Assembly: GCA_963828755.1 (NCBI GenBank)
Contig: CAWHFY010000003.1
Coordinates: 124,001-188,000 of the forward strand
From: WHSW01 sp963828755
GTDB taxonomy: Bacteria > Actinomycetota > Thermoleophilia > Solirubrobacterales > 70-9
DNA length: 64,000 bases
Direction: 5' to 3'
Positions 7,519-18,607 of the stretch are shown in pieces. How positions within the stretch are numbered: position 1 is the stretch's first letter; the number at the start of each line of letters is the position of its first letter. A program made the position numbers and the translations under genes. The notes below the pieces were generated by a model. It saw only the letters and a program-made list of their open reading frames with translations, was not told where the DNA came from and made no database searches.

Positions 7519-8625
7519 ATGGCAGGCGATCACTACGAGGTGCTCGGCGTCGGCCGCGGGGCCTCGTCCGAGGAGATCAAGAAGGCGTACCGCAAGCTCG
7601 CTCGCGAGTACCACCCCGACCGTAACCCGGACGACCCGCAGGCCGAGGAGCGCTTCAAGGAGGTCCAGGGCGCCTATGACACGCTCTCGGACCCGGACAA
7701 GCGCAAGGAGTACGACGCCGGCGGGCGCTTCGGCGGCTTCGGCCGTGGGGCCGGTGACGCGGCGGGAGGCTTCGGCGACTTCGGCGACATCTTCTCGACC
7801 CTGTTTCGCCGCGGTGGCCAGGGGCCCCAGCCGGCGGCGCGCGGGCGCGACCTCGAGACCGAGGTCCGGCTCGGCTTCCGCCAGGCGATGGAGGGGACCG
7901 AGGTCGCGGTCACGGTGCCGAAGCAGTCGACCTGCCGCACCTGCAGCGGCACCGGCGCGAAGCCGGGCACGATGCCGGTCACCTGCCCGCGCTGTCACGG
8001 GCGCGGAATCGATTCCGAGAGCCAGGGCTTCTTCTCGATCAGCCAGCCGTGCCCCCAGTGCGGCGGCGCCGGCCAGGTGATCGAGGACCCCTGCCCGACC
8101 TGCGGCGGCTCCGGCCTGACCATGCAGCGCAAGCGCTACCGGGTGCGGATCCCCGCCGGGGTCCGCGACGGCAGCCGGATCCGCGTCCGCGGCAAGGGGG
8201 AGGACGGAGCGCGTGGGGCTCCCCCGGGCGACCTGTACGTGGTCACCCGGGTGCAGCCCTCGCCGGTCTTCCGCCAGCGCGAGGACACGAACCTCGAAGT
8301 CACGGTCCCGATCACGGTCGCCGAGGCGATCCGGGGGGCGACGATCGAGGTCCCGACGCTGAACGGCAGCAAGCGGATCCGGATCCCGGCCGGGACCCAG
8401 CACGGGACCGTCCAGCGGCTGCGCGCCGAAGGCCCGCCGAAGCCCGGCGACCGCGGCCGCGCCGACATCCTCTACCGACTCGAGATCCAGATGCCGCGCG
8501 ACCTCGACGCGGACCAGCGGCGGGCGCTCGACGCGTTCGCCGAGTCGATCAACGACCACGACCCGCGCGAGCGCCTGCTGCGTGAGGCGTCCGCGACGTC
8601 GGCGAAGGTTGGCGAGGATCGATGA
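7519..8625 (+). CDS. dnaJ: Chaperone DnaJ
   Basis: A 368-residue type I DnaJ co-chaperone. It has a J-domain with the HPD motif (YHPDRNPDD, about residues 32-40) and a Gly/Phe-rich linker (GGRFGGFGRGAG). Four zinc-finger repeats follow (CRTCSGTG, CPRCHGRG, CPQCGGAG, CPTCGGSG), then the two-part C-terminal substrate domain. It stimulates DnaK ATPase and delivers clients. It starts 4 bases after the grpE stop, and its stop overlaps the hspR start (ATGA). Confidence 0.97.
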   Translation: MAGDHYEVLGVGRGASSEEIKKAYRKLAREYHPDRNPDDPQAEERFKEVQGAYDTLSDPDKRKEYDAGGRFGGFGRGAGDAAGGFGDFGDIFSTLFRRGGQGPQPAARGRDLETEVRLGFRQAMEGTEVAVTVPKQSTCRTCSGTGAKPGTMPVTCPRCHGRGIDSESQGFFSISQPCPQCGGAGQVIEDPCPTCGGSGLTMQRKRYRVRIPAGVRDGSRIRVRGKGEDGARGAPPGDLYVVTRVQPSPVFRQREDTNLEVTVPITVAEAIRGATIEVPTLNGSKRIRIPAGTQHGTVQRLRAEGPPKPGDRGRADILYRLEIQMPRDLDADQRRALDAFAESINDHDPRERLLREASATSAKVGEDR

Positions 8626-9110
8626 GCGCGGCAAAGGACAGGCGCGGCGGCGAGCGCGGGGTCGACCGGCGCCGCGGCGTGTTCATGATCTCGGTCGCCG
8701 CCGAGCTCGCCGAGATGCACCCGCAGACGCTGCGCATGTACGAGGCGCGCGGGCTGATCACGCCGAAGCGCTCGCCCAAGAACACCCGCCTCTACTCCTA
8801 CGAGGACGTCGAGCGCCTGCGCAGGATCCAGCGGATGACCGCCGAGGAGGGGCTCAACCTGGCCGGCGTCGAGAGCGTGCTCACGCTCGAGCGCGAGCTC
8901 GAGCGTGCCCGGGCCGAGGTCGCCAAGATGCGCAGCCGCGCCGACCAGCTCGAGCGCCGGATGGCCGAGGAGCTCGAGCGCGTTCGCACGGCCCTGCGCG
9001 GCGAGATCGTCCCCTACGGCCTCTACGAGACCGAGCTCGGGCGTCCGCCGGCCGAGTCGAGCGACAGCGTCTCGATCCCGATCGAGCGGCGCCGCCGCAG
9101 GCGCGGGTGA
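8622..9110 (+). CDS. hspR: HspR, MerR-family heat-shock repressor
   Basis: A 162-residue MerR-type regulator. After an Arg-rich N-terminus, the winged helix-turn-helix runs from about residue 23 (FMISVAAELAEMHPQTLRMYEARGL split by the recognition turn) to about residue 65, followed by a coiled coil (residues ~80-125). HspR represses dnaK operons and clpB in actinobacteria using DnaK as co-repressor. The ATGA overlap with dnaJ and the position as fourth gene match that family. It probably acts on the shared sites at 4952-4976 and 9540-9564, which is inference. Confidence 0.93.
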   Translation: MSAAKDRRGGERGVDRRRGVFMISVAAELAEMHPQTLRMYEARGLITPKRSPKNTRLYSYEDVERLRRIQRMTAEEGLNLAGVESVLTLERELERARAEVAKMRSRADQLERRMAEELERVRTALRGEIVPYGLYETELGRPPAESSDSVSIPIERRRRRRG

Positions 9111-9487
9111 CCTCGAGCGAGCGCGTCGTCGGCGCCGGCCTCGCGGCCGGGCGGCTCGCGATCGGCGCCGGGCTGTGGGTCGCGCCCGACGCCGCGGCCC
9201 GGGCGCTCGGCTTCGAGCGGCTCGGCTCCGCCGGCCTGGCGCTGGCCCGGATCGCGGCCAGCCGCGACCTCGTCCTCGGCGTCTGGCAGCTCTCCTCGCT
9301 CGGCGACCGCGATCAGCTTCGCCGCGCGACGCTTGGCGTCGCCGCCGCCGATGCCGGCGACGCGCTCACCTTCGCGCTCGCGCTCGGCGGCGATCGCGAC
9401 GCCCGGACCGCGGGCGCCCGCGGGCTGCCGGCCGCCGCCGCGGCGACCGCCGCCGGCGTCTGGCTCGTCGCCCGCCTCGGTCGCTAG
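9107..9487 (+). CDS. Small hydrophobic protein, DUF4267-like
   Basis: A 126-residue Ala/Leu/Gly-rich protein starting with GTG at 9107 that overlaps the hspR stop (GTGA). Three or four weakly hydrophobic helices are seen (residues ~8-30, 40-62, 75-92 and 103-122), so it is probably a small membrane protein. The pattern GAGLAAGRLAIGAGLWVAPDAAARALGF resembles DUF4267-type proteins, in which an N-terminal glycine-rich helix precedes a short loop. Its function is unknown. Translational coupling to hspR suggests co-expression with the heat-shock operon. Confidence 0.65.
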   Translation: MTSSERVVGAGLAAGRLAIGAGLWVAPDAAARALGFERLGSAGLALARIAASRDLVLGVWQLSSLGDRDQLRRATLGVAAADAGDALTFALALGGDRDARTAGARGLPAAAAATAAGVWLVARLGR

Positions 9488-9539
9488 CGGTCAGCCCGCG
9501 CCGTCGCGCAGCGCCGGCTCGCGGTCGGGTCGTGCCACG

Positions 9540-9564
9540 ATCTAAGTGCTTAGGACTCAGATTG
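9540..9564 (+). promoter_or_regulatory. Possible heat-shock operator upstream of clpB
   Basis: ATCTAAGTGC, 8 bases, then CAGATT. It shares 16 of 25 positions with an inverted site upstream of dnaK (4952-4976) and contains the small palindrome CTAAG-TG-CTTAG (9542-9553). It ends one base before the clpB -35 box, a sensible place for a repressor. HspR is the likely binder by context only. Confidence 0.42.
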
Positions 9565-9565
9565 T

Positions 9566-9594
9566 TTGACAAGCGATGCCTAACCCCGTAGACT
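9566..9594 (+). promoter_or_regulatory. Strong sigma-A promoter of clpB
   Basis: A consensus -35 TTGACA (9566-9571), a 17-base spacer and -10 TAGACT (9589-9594). Transcription should start near 9601-9602, only about 3 bases before the ATG at 9605. The clpB mRNA would then be leaderless or nearly so, which fits the absence of a ribosome-binding site. Confidence 0.75.
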
Positions 9595-9604
9595 CTCGAG
9601 TTCG

Positions 9605-12202
<2,598 letters not shown>

Positions 12203-12213
12203 GCTCGCCCGCG

Positions 12214-13806
12214 ATGCGGGTCGGGATCTGCGCCTACTGGTTCAACCGCGGGCAGGGCGTGGTCGCCCGCCAGTTGCGCTCGGCGCTCGACGCGCTCGGC
12301 CACGAAACGTTCGTGCTCGCGCGCCCGACCCGGGCGGCGAACATCAAGCCGTCGTTCGTCGACCACAGCGGGATCTGGGACCAGCCCGGGGTCACCGACG
12401 CCTCGCACTACCGGATCCCGGCGGCCGAGCTGGTCGCCTGGGGGCTCGACAACTCGCTCGACCTCGCCCTGTTCGACCAGAACTACGAGCTCGAGGCGAT
12501 TGCCGAGCTGCGCGCCGCCGGCGTTGCAACCGCCGGGCGCTTCGTCTGGGAGCAGTTCTCGAGCGAGCACGTGGAGCCGGCGAAGCGAGCCCTCGACGTG
12601 ATCTACTCGCTGACCGCCTGCGAGCAGGAGCGCTACGCGACGCTGGGGATCGAGAGCCCCCGCGTGCGCTGGGGCATCCACCCGGAGCTGCTGGGGTATG
12701 CGCGTCCCTCCGCTGACCCCGGCGCCCCCGGACGCGAAGCGGAGGAGGTGCCGGGCATTCGCTTCTTCTACCCGGCCGGTTTCCTGAGCAAGCGCAAGCC
12801 GGTGGCCGAAGTGCTGAAGGCCTTCCGCCGCTTCGACGACCCGGCCGCGACGCTGGTGATCAAGGCCCAGGTCGAGCGCGAGCTGGACCTGCTGCGCAAG
12901 GGGGCCGAGCGCGACCGGCGGGTCGAGGTCGTGATCGAGGACCTGCCGACCGACGCCCACCTGCGCCTGTTCGCGGCGGCGGACGTCTGCGTCGCCCCGA
13001 GCCGCTGGGAGGGGCTCGGCCTGCACCTGTACGAGTCGATGGCGCTCGGCCTGCCGGTGATCACCAACGACGCCCCGCCGATGAACGAGATCGTCCGCGA
13101 CCGCGACAACGGCCTCCTCGTGCCGAGCCGCACGCGGGGCCGGGCGAAGTCGGGGATCCCCGCCTACCGGACCAGCGTGCGGGGGCTCGCCGCGGCGCTC
13201 GCCGCGGCGGCTGAGCCGGGTGCGCTCGAGTCGCTGCGCGAGGGGGTCGCGCGAGCCCGCGAGCGCCTCAGCTGGGAGCACACGCTCGGCGACTACGCCG
13301 CGCTGCGTCGGGAGGTTCGGATGAGCGCCGAGCAGGTGCTCGAGCGCACCCAGCGGATCGAGCTGCCGATCGAGCGGACCTTCGACTTCTTCGCCGACGC
13401 CGCCAACCTCGAGGCGATCACGCCGCCCTGGCTGAGGTTTCGGATCGTCACCCCGCGCCCGATCGACATGGGCGAAGGGGCGCTGATCGAGTACCGACTG
13501 AAGCTGCACGGGATCCCGGTCCGCTGGCGCACCCGGATCGAGATCTGGGAGCCCCCGCACCGGTTTGTCGACGCGCAGCTGTCCGGCCCCTACGCCCTCT
13601 GGCACCACACGCACACGTTCGAGCCCGACGGCGACGCGACCCTGATCCGCGACCGGGTCCGTTACCGGATCGGCTTCGGCCCGCTCGGCTCCGTCGCCCT
13701 GGCGCTGTTCGTGCGCCGCGACCTCGAGCGGATCTTCGACTTCAGGCGGGATGCGATCGCGGAGCTGATCGCGAGCGGTCCGCAGACGGGGGCTCGAGCA
13801 GCCTGA
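12214..13806 (+). CDS. Family-4-type glycosyltransferase joined to an SRPBCC domain
   Basis: A 530-residue protein with two parts. Residues 1-~365 are a GT-B glycosyltransferase with N-terminus MRVGICAYWFNRGQGVVARQ and the donor-site EX7E region SRWEGLGLHLYE. Residues ~370-530 are an SRPBCC/START-like lipid- or ligand-binding domain. Two close paralogues at 26060 and 27215 end where the SRPBCC part begins here. At that joint a GGAGG and ATG occur (13321), and the ATGA would make a stop/start overlap if one base were off, so the fusion could be an artefact of a base error. A family A repeat encodes extra residues at 12718-12755. Sugar and acceptor are unknown. Confidence 0.8.
   Translation: MRVGICAYWFNRGQGVVARQLRSALDALGHETFVLARPTRAANIKPSFVDHSGIWDQPGVTDASHYRIPAAELVAWGLDNSLDLALFDQNYELEAIAELRAAGVATAGRFVWEQFSSEHVEPAKRALDVIYSLTACEQERYATLGIESPRVRWGIHPELLGYARPSADPGAPGREAEEVPGIRFFYPAGFLSKRKPVAEVLKAFRRFDDPAATLVIKAQVERELDLLRKGAERDRRVEVVIEDLPTDAHLRLFAAADVCVAPSRWEGLGLHLYESMALGLPVITNDAPPMNEIVRDRDNGLLVPSRTRGRAKSGIPAYRTSVRGLAAALAAAAEPGALESLREGVARARERLSWEHTLGDYAALRREVRMSAEQVLERTQRIELPIERTFDFFADAANLEAITPPWLRFRIVTPRPIDMGEGALIEYRLKLHGIPVRWRTRIEIWEPPHRFVDAQLSGPYALWHHTHTFEPDGDATLIRDRVRYRIGFGPLGSVALALFVRRDLERIFDFRRDAIAELIASGPQTGARAA
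12718..12755 (+). repeat. Family A hairpin repeat, copy 1, inside glycosyltransferase gene
   Basis: Left arm CCCGGCGCC (12718-12726), invariant core CCGGACGCGAAGCGGAGGA (12728-12746), right arm GGTGCCGGG (12747-12755). The arms pair over 9 bases with one G-T wobble. It is read in frame, adding about 15 residues (DPGAPGREAEEVPG) between HPELL and the FYPAGF strand of the glycosyltransferase. Confidence 0.88.
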
Positions 13807-14407
13807 CCGGCCGGTCGAGGCGGCGCCCGACCTCCTCCGCCTCCGCGGCGCCGACCTGCGGGCCGGCAACCAGCAGCACCTCGCGCGCCGGGTAGGTGTG
13901 CAGCTCGTCGGTGATCGCCTGAACCGGATCGGCGTCGCCCACCCGGCCGCTGGCGTCGAAGCCGGCCGCCGCCAGCGTCGCCAGCGAGATCGCGAGCACC
14001 CGCGCCGCGCCGTCACGCGCCTCGCCGAGGTCCGAGGCCCAGCGATCGAGCAGCTTCAGCCGCACCGGGGCGAGGATCCGCACCTGCGGCCGCTGGTCGC
14101 CGCCGAGCACCTCGGCGCCGCGCTCGGCGATCGCGGCGATCCGTTCGACCAGCGCCCCGTCCTCGACCGGCTCCGAGGCCACGACCAGCAGGCGGTACCG
14201 GCGGTCGCCCGATTCCGGGACCTCGATCGGCTCATCGAACTGGGTCCGCGCCGCGATCACGAGGACCGCCGCGACCGCGAGCGCGCCGACCGCGAGCCCG
14301 AGCTGCGGCCCGGCCAGCGCGAAGGCGGCGACGATCGGCACGACCAGCGCGGCGACGATCAGCGGCAGCATCCACGGACGGATGACCAGCGGCACCAGGC
14401 GTCGCAT
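13742..14407 (-). CDS. Membrane protein with soluble C-terminal domain, function unknown
   Basis: A 221-residue protein with two N-terminal transmembrane helices (about residues 8-32 and 34-50) and a cytosolic alpha/beta domain. The strands RRYRLLVVAS, PQVRILAPV and REVLLVAGP suggest a Rossmann-like or universal-stress-protein-like fold. No catalytic motif is recognised. It follows the methyltransferase gene by 9 bases on the same strand, so they are probably co-transcribed. Its 3' end overlaps the convergent glycosyltransferase/SRPBCC gene by 65 bases; the true stop may be slightly earlier. Confidence 0.6.
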   Translation of the reverse strand: MRRLVPLVIRPWMLPLIVAALVVPIVAAFALAGPQLGLAVGALAVAAVLVIAARTQFDEPIEVPESGDRRYRLLVVASEPVEDGALVERIAAIAERGAEVLGGDQRPQVRILAPVRLKLLDRWASDLGEARDGAARVLAISLATLAAAGFDASGRVGDADPVQAITDELHTYPAREVLLVAGPQVGAAEAEEVGRRLDRPVRLLEPPSADRSRSAPRSHPA

Positions 14408-14416
14408 GTCCGCTAC

Positions 14417-15046
14417 CTACCCGCTGCGCGGCGTCGCGGCCCCGCGAATCGCCGGCCGCACCAGGGGCGGCGCCGCCGGCAGCGCGGCCGGCTCGAGGGC
14501 GGAGATGTCGAAGCCGGCGGCCGCCAGGGTCGCTCGGGTGTCGCGGTTCGGATGACAGCCCCCGGCGACCCATCCCCACGGCCGCCGCAGCCGATCCTGC
14601 CAGCGGCCGAGCGCGCCCGGGTCGCGAACGTGCTCGAGCAACAGCAGCCGGCCGGCCGGGCGCAGGACCCGCGCGACCTCGCCGCAGACCGCGGCCGGGT
14701 CGCCGACCGTGCACAGGACCAGGGTGCACACGACCGTGTCGAAGCTCGCGTCGTCGAACGGCAGCCGCTCGGCGCCCGCCTCGACCACCTCGTAACTCGG
14801 TGCGGGCGGCGCGCCGGCGAGCTTGTCGCGCAGGCGCCTGGCCATGTGCGGGTCGGGCTCGGTGAGGACGAGTCGGCTGACCGCCGCCGGGTAGTGGGCC
14901 GCGTTGGCTCCGGTCCCGGCGCCGAGCTCGAGCGTGCGACCGACGGCCGGGGCGACCACCGAGGCCCGCAGGTCGGCGAGGCCGGCCTGCTCCGCCCTCG
15001 CGGTCATGCGATCGTAAAGTGCGGCGAACAGGGGATGGCCGGCCAT
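14417..15046 (-). CDS. Class I SAM-dependent methyltransferase
   Basis: A 209-residue methyltransferase with a UbiE/Methyltransf_11-like fold. Motif I is LELGAGTGANAAHYP (about residues 39-53) and the acidic end of strand 2 is LTEPDPHMARRL. Motif II is FDTVVCTLVLCTV and motif III is RPAGRLLLLEHVRDPG. The substrate is not evident. The start is ATG at 15046, although a longer in-frame extension exists; this start places motif I at the usual distance from the N-terminus. It is the first gene of a two-gene minus-strand unit with a membrane protein. Confidence 0.82.
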   Translation of the reverse strand: MAGHPLFAALYDRMTARAEQAGLADLRASVVAPAVGRTLELGAGTGANAAHYPAAVSRLVLTEPDPHMARRLRDKLAGAPPAPSYEVVEAGAERLPFDDASFDTVVCTLVLCTVGDPAAVCGEVARVLRPAGRLLLLEHVRDPGALGRWQDRLRRPWGWVAGGCHPNRDTRATLAAAGFDISALEPAALPAAPPLVRPAIRGAATPRSG

Positions 15047-15172
15047 CGCCCAATGATCGCCGACCACGGCCCAGCCGTGGGGCAACTTGCGCGACGCCGC
15101 GCGACGTGAAAGAAAGAGGAGTGCGGACGCCGACCGTCCGCGTTCGACCCTAACGAGGAGGAAGCAGCCGCG

Positions 15173-15454
15173 ATGCCGACCTACATCATGCTCACGCGAT
15201 TGACCCCGGACGGCGTGAAGACGATCAAGGACAACCCGGCCCGTGTGCACGAGGTCAACAAGGAGGTCGAGCAGCTCGGGGTCAAGGTCGTGGCCCAGTG
15301 GGCGACCCTGGGCGAGTACGACTTCGTCAGCGTCGTCGACGCGCCCGACGAGCAGACGATGGCGAAGCTCTCGATCGAGATGGGCTCGCGCGGCACGGTC
15401 ATGAACCAGACCCTGACCGCGATCGACGCGGAGGAGTTCACCAAGTCCCTATGA
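15173..15454 (+). CDS. GYD-domain protein
   Basis: A 93-residue protein with the GYD motif in LGEYDFVSVVDAPDEQ (about residues 44-59) and an MPTYIMLTRLTPDG N-terminus, a small ferredoxin-like fold found next to purine genes in many actinobacteria. Its biochemical role is not known. It has a good ribosome-binding site (GAGGAGG) 8-14 bases before the ATG. Its stop overlaps the purD start (ATGA), so it leads the purD-purE-purB run. A small hairpin (15123-15141) lies in its leader. Confidence 0.82.
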   Translation: MPTYIMLTRLTPDGVKTIKDNPARVHEVNKEVEQLGVKVVAQWATLGEYDFVSVVDAPDEQTMAKLSIEMGSRGTVMNQTLTAIDAEEFTKSL

Positions 15455-16724
15455 GGGTCCTCGTGGTCGGAGGTGGCGGTCGCGAGCACGCGATCGTCCG
15501 CGCGCTGCGCCGCTCCGCGGGCGTCGACGAGCTGCTCTGCACGCCCGGCAACGCCGGGATCGAAGCCGACGCGCGCCTGCTCGAGGCCGGCGGCGACGTC
15601 ACCTCGGTGGTCGCCGCAGCGAAGGCCGAGGCCTGCGACTTCGTCGTCGTCGGGCCGGAGGCGCCGCTCGTGGATGGGCTCGTCGACGCGCTCGAGGCCG
15701 AGGGCATCGCCGCCTTCGGGCCGAGCGCCGAAGCGGCGCGGCTCGAGGGCTCGAAGGTCCACGCCAAGGCTCTGATGGCCGATGCCGGGGTGCCGACCGC
15801 GGCCCACGCGGTGCTGCGCAGCCGCGACGAGGCGCTCGAGCATGTCGCCCGCGCGCCTCTACCCCGCGGTGCTCAAGGCCGACGGCCTGGCGGCTGGCAA
15901 GGGCGTGATCATCTGCGAGAGCGAGGCGCAGGCCCGCGAGGCGGTCGAGGCGTTCTTCGTCGAGCAGCGCTTCGGCGCGACCGAGGTCGTGCTGGAGGAG
16001 TTCCTCGACGGCGAGGAGCTCTCGCTGCTGGCGCTCTGCGACGGCGAGAACGTCGTGCCGCTCGCCCCGGCGCAGGACTACAAGCGAATCTTCGACGACG
16101 ACCGCGGGCCGAACACCGGCGGCATGGGCAGCTACTCGCCGGTCCCCGGCTTCGACTCCGCCACGGTGAACGGCATCGTCGACTCGGTCCACCGCCCGAT
16201 CGTCGAGCTGATGGCGCACCGCGGGACGCCGTACCACGGCGTTCTCTACGCGGGCCTGATGCTCTCCGACGCCGGCGCCAAGGTGCTCGAGTTCAACTGC
16301 CGCTTCGGCGACCCCGAGACTCAGGCGGTGCTGCCGCGGCTCGAGGGCGACCTGCTCGACCTGTTCCGCGCCGCGCGCGAGCCGGGCGGGCTCGCCGGCG
16401 CCGAGGCGCGGTTCGCCGACGACTGGGCGGTGACCGTGGTCCTCGCCTCCGCCGGCTATCCGGAGAGCTCCAGCAAGGGCGATGTGATCAGCGGCCTCGA
16501 CCGGGTAGGCGATCGGGTCGAGGTGACCCACGCCGGCACCGCCCGCAACGCGGCCGGCGAGATCGTCACTGCGGGCGGACGCGTCCTCAACCTGACCGGG
16601 CTCGGATCCGGCCCCGGCCGAGGCCCGCGAGCGCGCCTACGAGGCAGCACAGATGATTGATTTCGACGGCAAGCAGATGCGCACCGACATCGCCGCCCGA
16701 GCCGTGGCGGCGCTGGCCGGCTGA
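15451..16724 (+). CDS. purD: Phosphoribosylamine-glycine ligase (frame broken twice)
   Basis: GARS of de novo purine synthesis (5-phosphoribosylamine + glycine + ATP to GAR). The ATP-grasp protein starts MRVLVVGGGGREHAI and continues with LKADGLAAGKGV, GGMGSYSPVPG and the FNCRFGDPETQ block. One base is missing near 15860, where VARAP passes out of frame before LYPAVLKADG. A second break near 16615 displaces the C-terminal EARERAYEAAQMIDF and RTDIAARAVAALAG. Both ends are well conserved in the other frame, so sequence error is more likely than decay. It overlaps the GYD gene by 4 bases. Confidence 0.9.
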
Positions 16725-16744
16725 CAGAACAGGAGACGACCAGC

Positions 16745-17245
16745 GTGGAGATGCAGCGCGACCCCAACACCGAGACCGAGGTCAAGACCCCGGTCGAGCT
16801 CGAGCCGATGCCCGAGGTCGAGGCCGCCTTCGAGGAGATCGAGGTCGACGCCCCGAGGGTCGGGATCATCATGGGCTCGAAGAACGACAAGGAGAAGATG
16901 CAGCCGGCCGGGACGGCGCTGCAGGACGCGGGGATCCGCTACGAGGTCCGGGTGATGAGCGCGCATCGCGATCCGGAGAAGGTGCGCGAGTACTGCCACG
17001 CGGCCCGAATGAGGGGACTGCGGGTGATCATCGCCGGCGCCGGGATGTCGGCGGCGCTGCCCGGGGTGGCCGCCGCGCACACCGACCTCCCGGTGATCGG
17101 CGTACCGATCCTCGGCAAGAGCCTCGGTGGGCTCGACGCGCTGCTCAGCGCGGTGCAGATGCCGCCCGGCGTCCCGGTCGCCTGCGTGGCGGTCGACGGG
17201 GCAAAGAACGCGGGGCTGCTCGCGGTGCGGATGATCAATTGTTAG
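16745..17245 (+). CDS. purE: N5-carboxyaminoimidazole ribonucleotide mutase
   Basis: A 166-residue class I PurE, converting N5-CAIR to CAIR. The GSKND phosphate loop, the MSAHR block with the catalytic His, and AGAGMSAALPGV are all present. An acidic N-terminal extension of about 37 residues precedes VGIIMGSK, longer than most PurE proteins. The start is GTG at 16745 with AGGAG 11-15 bases upstream. PurK, its usual partner, is not in the window. A heptamer repeat array begins 5 bases after the stop, before purB. Confidence 0.94.
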   Translation: MEMQRDPNTETEVKTPVELEPMPEVEAAFEEIEVDAPRVGIIMGSKNDKEKMQPAGTALQDAGIRYEVRVMSAHRDPEKVREYCHAARMRGLRVIIAGAGMSAALPGVAAAHTDLPVIGVPILGKSLGGLDALLSAVQMPPGVPVACVAVDGAKNAGLLAVRMINC

Positions 17246-17249
17246 TTCG

Positions 17250-17270
17250 TCGCTCGTCGCTCGTCGCTCG
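17250..17270 (+). repeat. Family C heptamer array between purE and purB
   Basis: Three perfect tandem copies of TCGCTCG (21 bases), starting 5 bases after the purE stop and ending 22 bases before the purB GTG. Same heptamer as in grpE. Confidence 0.88.
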
Positions 17271-17291
17271 TCTGTCGGGTCAGGGGTTGGC

Positions 17292-18605
17292 GTGATTCCC
17301 AGGTACTCGCGCGCGGAGATGGCCGCGGTCTGGTCCGATGAGCGGCGGATGCGCGGCTGGCTCGAGGTCGAGCTCGCCGCCACCGACGCCTGGGCCGAGC
17401 ACGGACGGGTACCGGCCGAGGCCGCGGCCGCGTGCCGCGAGCGCGCCTCGTTCACGGTCGAGGCGGTCAAGGAGCGCGAGCGCGAGACCAACCACGATGT
17501 CGCCGCCTTCGTCGACGTGGTCGCCGGGTCGATCGGGGAGCACGGACGCTGGATCCACTACGGGCTCACCTCCTCGGACGTGCTCGACACCGCGCTGGGG
17601 CTCCAGCTCGTCGAGGCCGGGTCGATCCTGATCAGCGGGGCGACCGCGTATCGCGACGCGCTCGTCGCCCGCGCGCGCGAGCACGCCGAGACGCTCTGCG
17701 TCGGCCGCACCCACGGCGTCCACGCCGAGCCGACCACGTTCGGGCTGCGCCTCGCGGGCTTCGCATTCGAGGCCGACCGCAACCTGAACCGGCTGCGCGA
17801 CGCGTTCGGCGAGGCCGCGGTGGGCAAGCTCTCCGGGGCGGTCGGGACCTTCGCCTCGACCCCGCCCTCGATCGAGGCCGCGGTCATGGACCGGCTCGGC
17901 CTGCGCGCGGAGGACATCTCGACCCAGGTCGTCCCGCGCGACCGCCACGCCGCGGTGCTCGAGGCGATCGCGATCGCCGGCACCGGCCTCGAGCGCTTCG
18001 CCCAGGAGATCCGCAACCTGCAGCGCACCGAGGTCCGCGAGGTCGAGGAGACGTTCGCCTCCGGCTCGCAGAAGGGCTCGTCGGCGATGCCGCACAAGCG
18101 CAACCCGATCACCGCGGAGCGCGTCTGCGGGCTCGCCCGCGTCCTGCGCGGCTACGCCCAGACCGGGCTCGAGAACGTCGCCCTCTGGCACGAGCGCGAC
18201 ATCTCGCACTCGGGCGCCGAGCGGGTCGTGCTGCCCGACGCGACGATCCTGCTCGACTACATGCAGCACCTCTCGACCGGCCTGGTCGAGGGCATGAACG
18301 TCCATGTCGAGCGGATGCTGTCCAACCTCGAGCTCACCCACGGGGCCCTGTTCAGCCAGCGGGCGCTGACCGCGCTGATCGAGGCGGGGCTGACCCGCGA
18401 CGACGCCTACCGGCTCGTTCAGGAGGCCGCGCAGGGAGCCTGGGACACCGGCACCGAGTTCCGCGAGCTGCTGTCCGCGGCGATCGCCGCCTACCCCGAC
18501 CGCGGCGTCGACCTCGCATCGATCGACCTCGATCAGGTCTTCGACTACAACGCGTACCTGGTCCACGTGCCGGAGCTGATCGCCCGGCTCGACCGCATCA
18601 GCTAG
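17292..18605 (+). CDS. purB: Adenylosuccinate lyase
   Basis: A 437-residue fumarase/aspartase-superfamily enzyme acting twice in purine synthesis: SAICAR to AICAR, and adenylosuccinate to AMP. The family signature loop GSSAMPHKRNPI is intact, as are the catalytic-His region GRTHGVHAEPTTFG and HYGLTSSDVLDTA. The length is typical. It starts with GTG at 17292, with a weak GGGG ribosome-binding site between the heptamer repeats and the start. Its stop lies 2 bases from the convergent P450 stop. Confidence 0.96.
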   Translation: MIPRYSRAEMAAVWSDERRMRGWLEVELAATDAWAEHGRVPAEAAAACRERASFTVEAVKERERETNHDVAAFVDVVAGSIGEHGRWIHYGLTSSDVLDTALGLQLVEAGSILISGATAYRDALVARAREHAETLCVGRTHGVHAEPTTFGLRLAGFAFEADRNLNRLRDAFGEAAVGKLSGAVGTFASTPPSIEAAVMDRLGLRAEDISTQVVPRDRHAAVLEAIAIAGTGLERFAQEIRNLQRTEVREVEETFASGSQKGSSAMPHKRNPITAERVCGLARVLRGYAQTGLENVALWHERDISHSGAERVVLPDATILLDYMQHLSTGLVEGMNVHVERMLSNLELTHGALFSQRALTALIEAGLTRDDAYRLVQEAAQGAWDTGTEFRELLSAAIAAYPDRGVDLASIDLDQVFDYNAYLVHVPELIARLDRIS

Positions 18606-18607
18606 CG

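Noticed and set aside
15451..16724. purD as a pseudogene
   Set aside because: Both breaks are single-base and conserved sequence continues on either side; no second purD is visible and the gene sits in an otherwise intact purine run.
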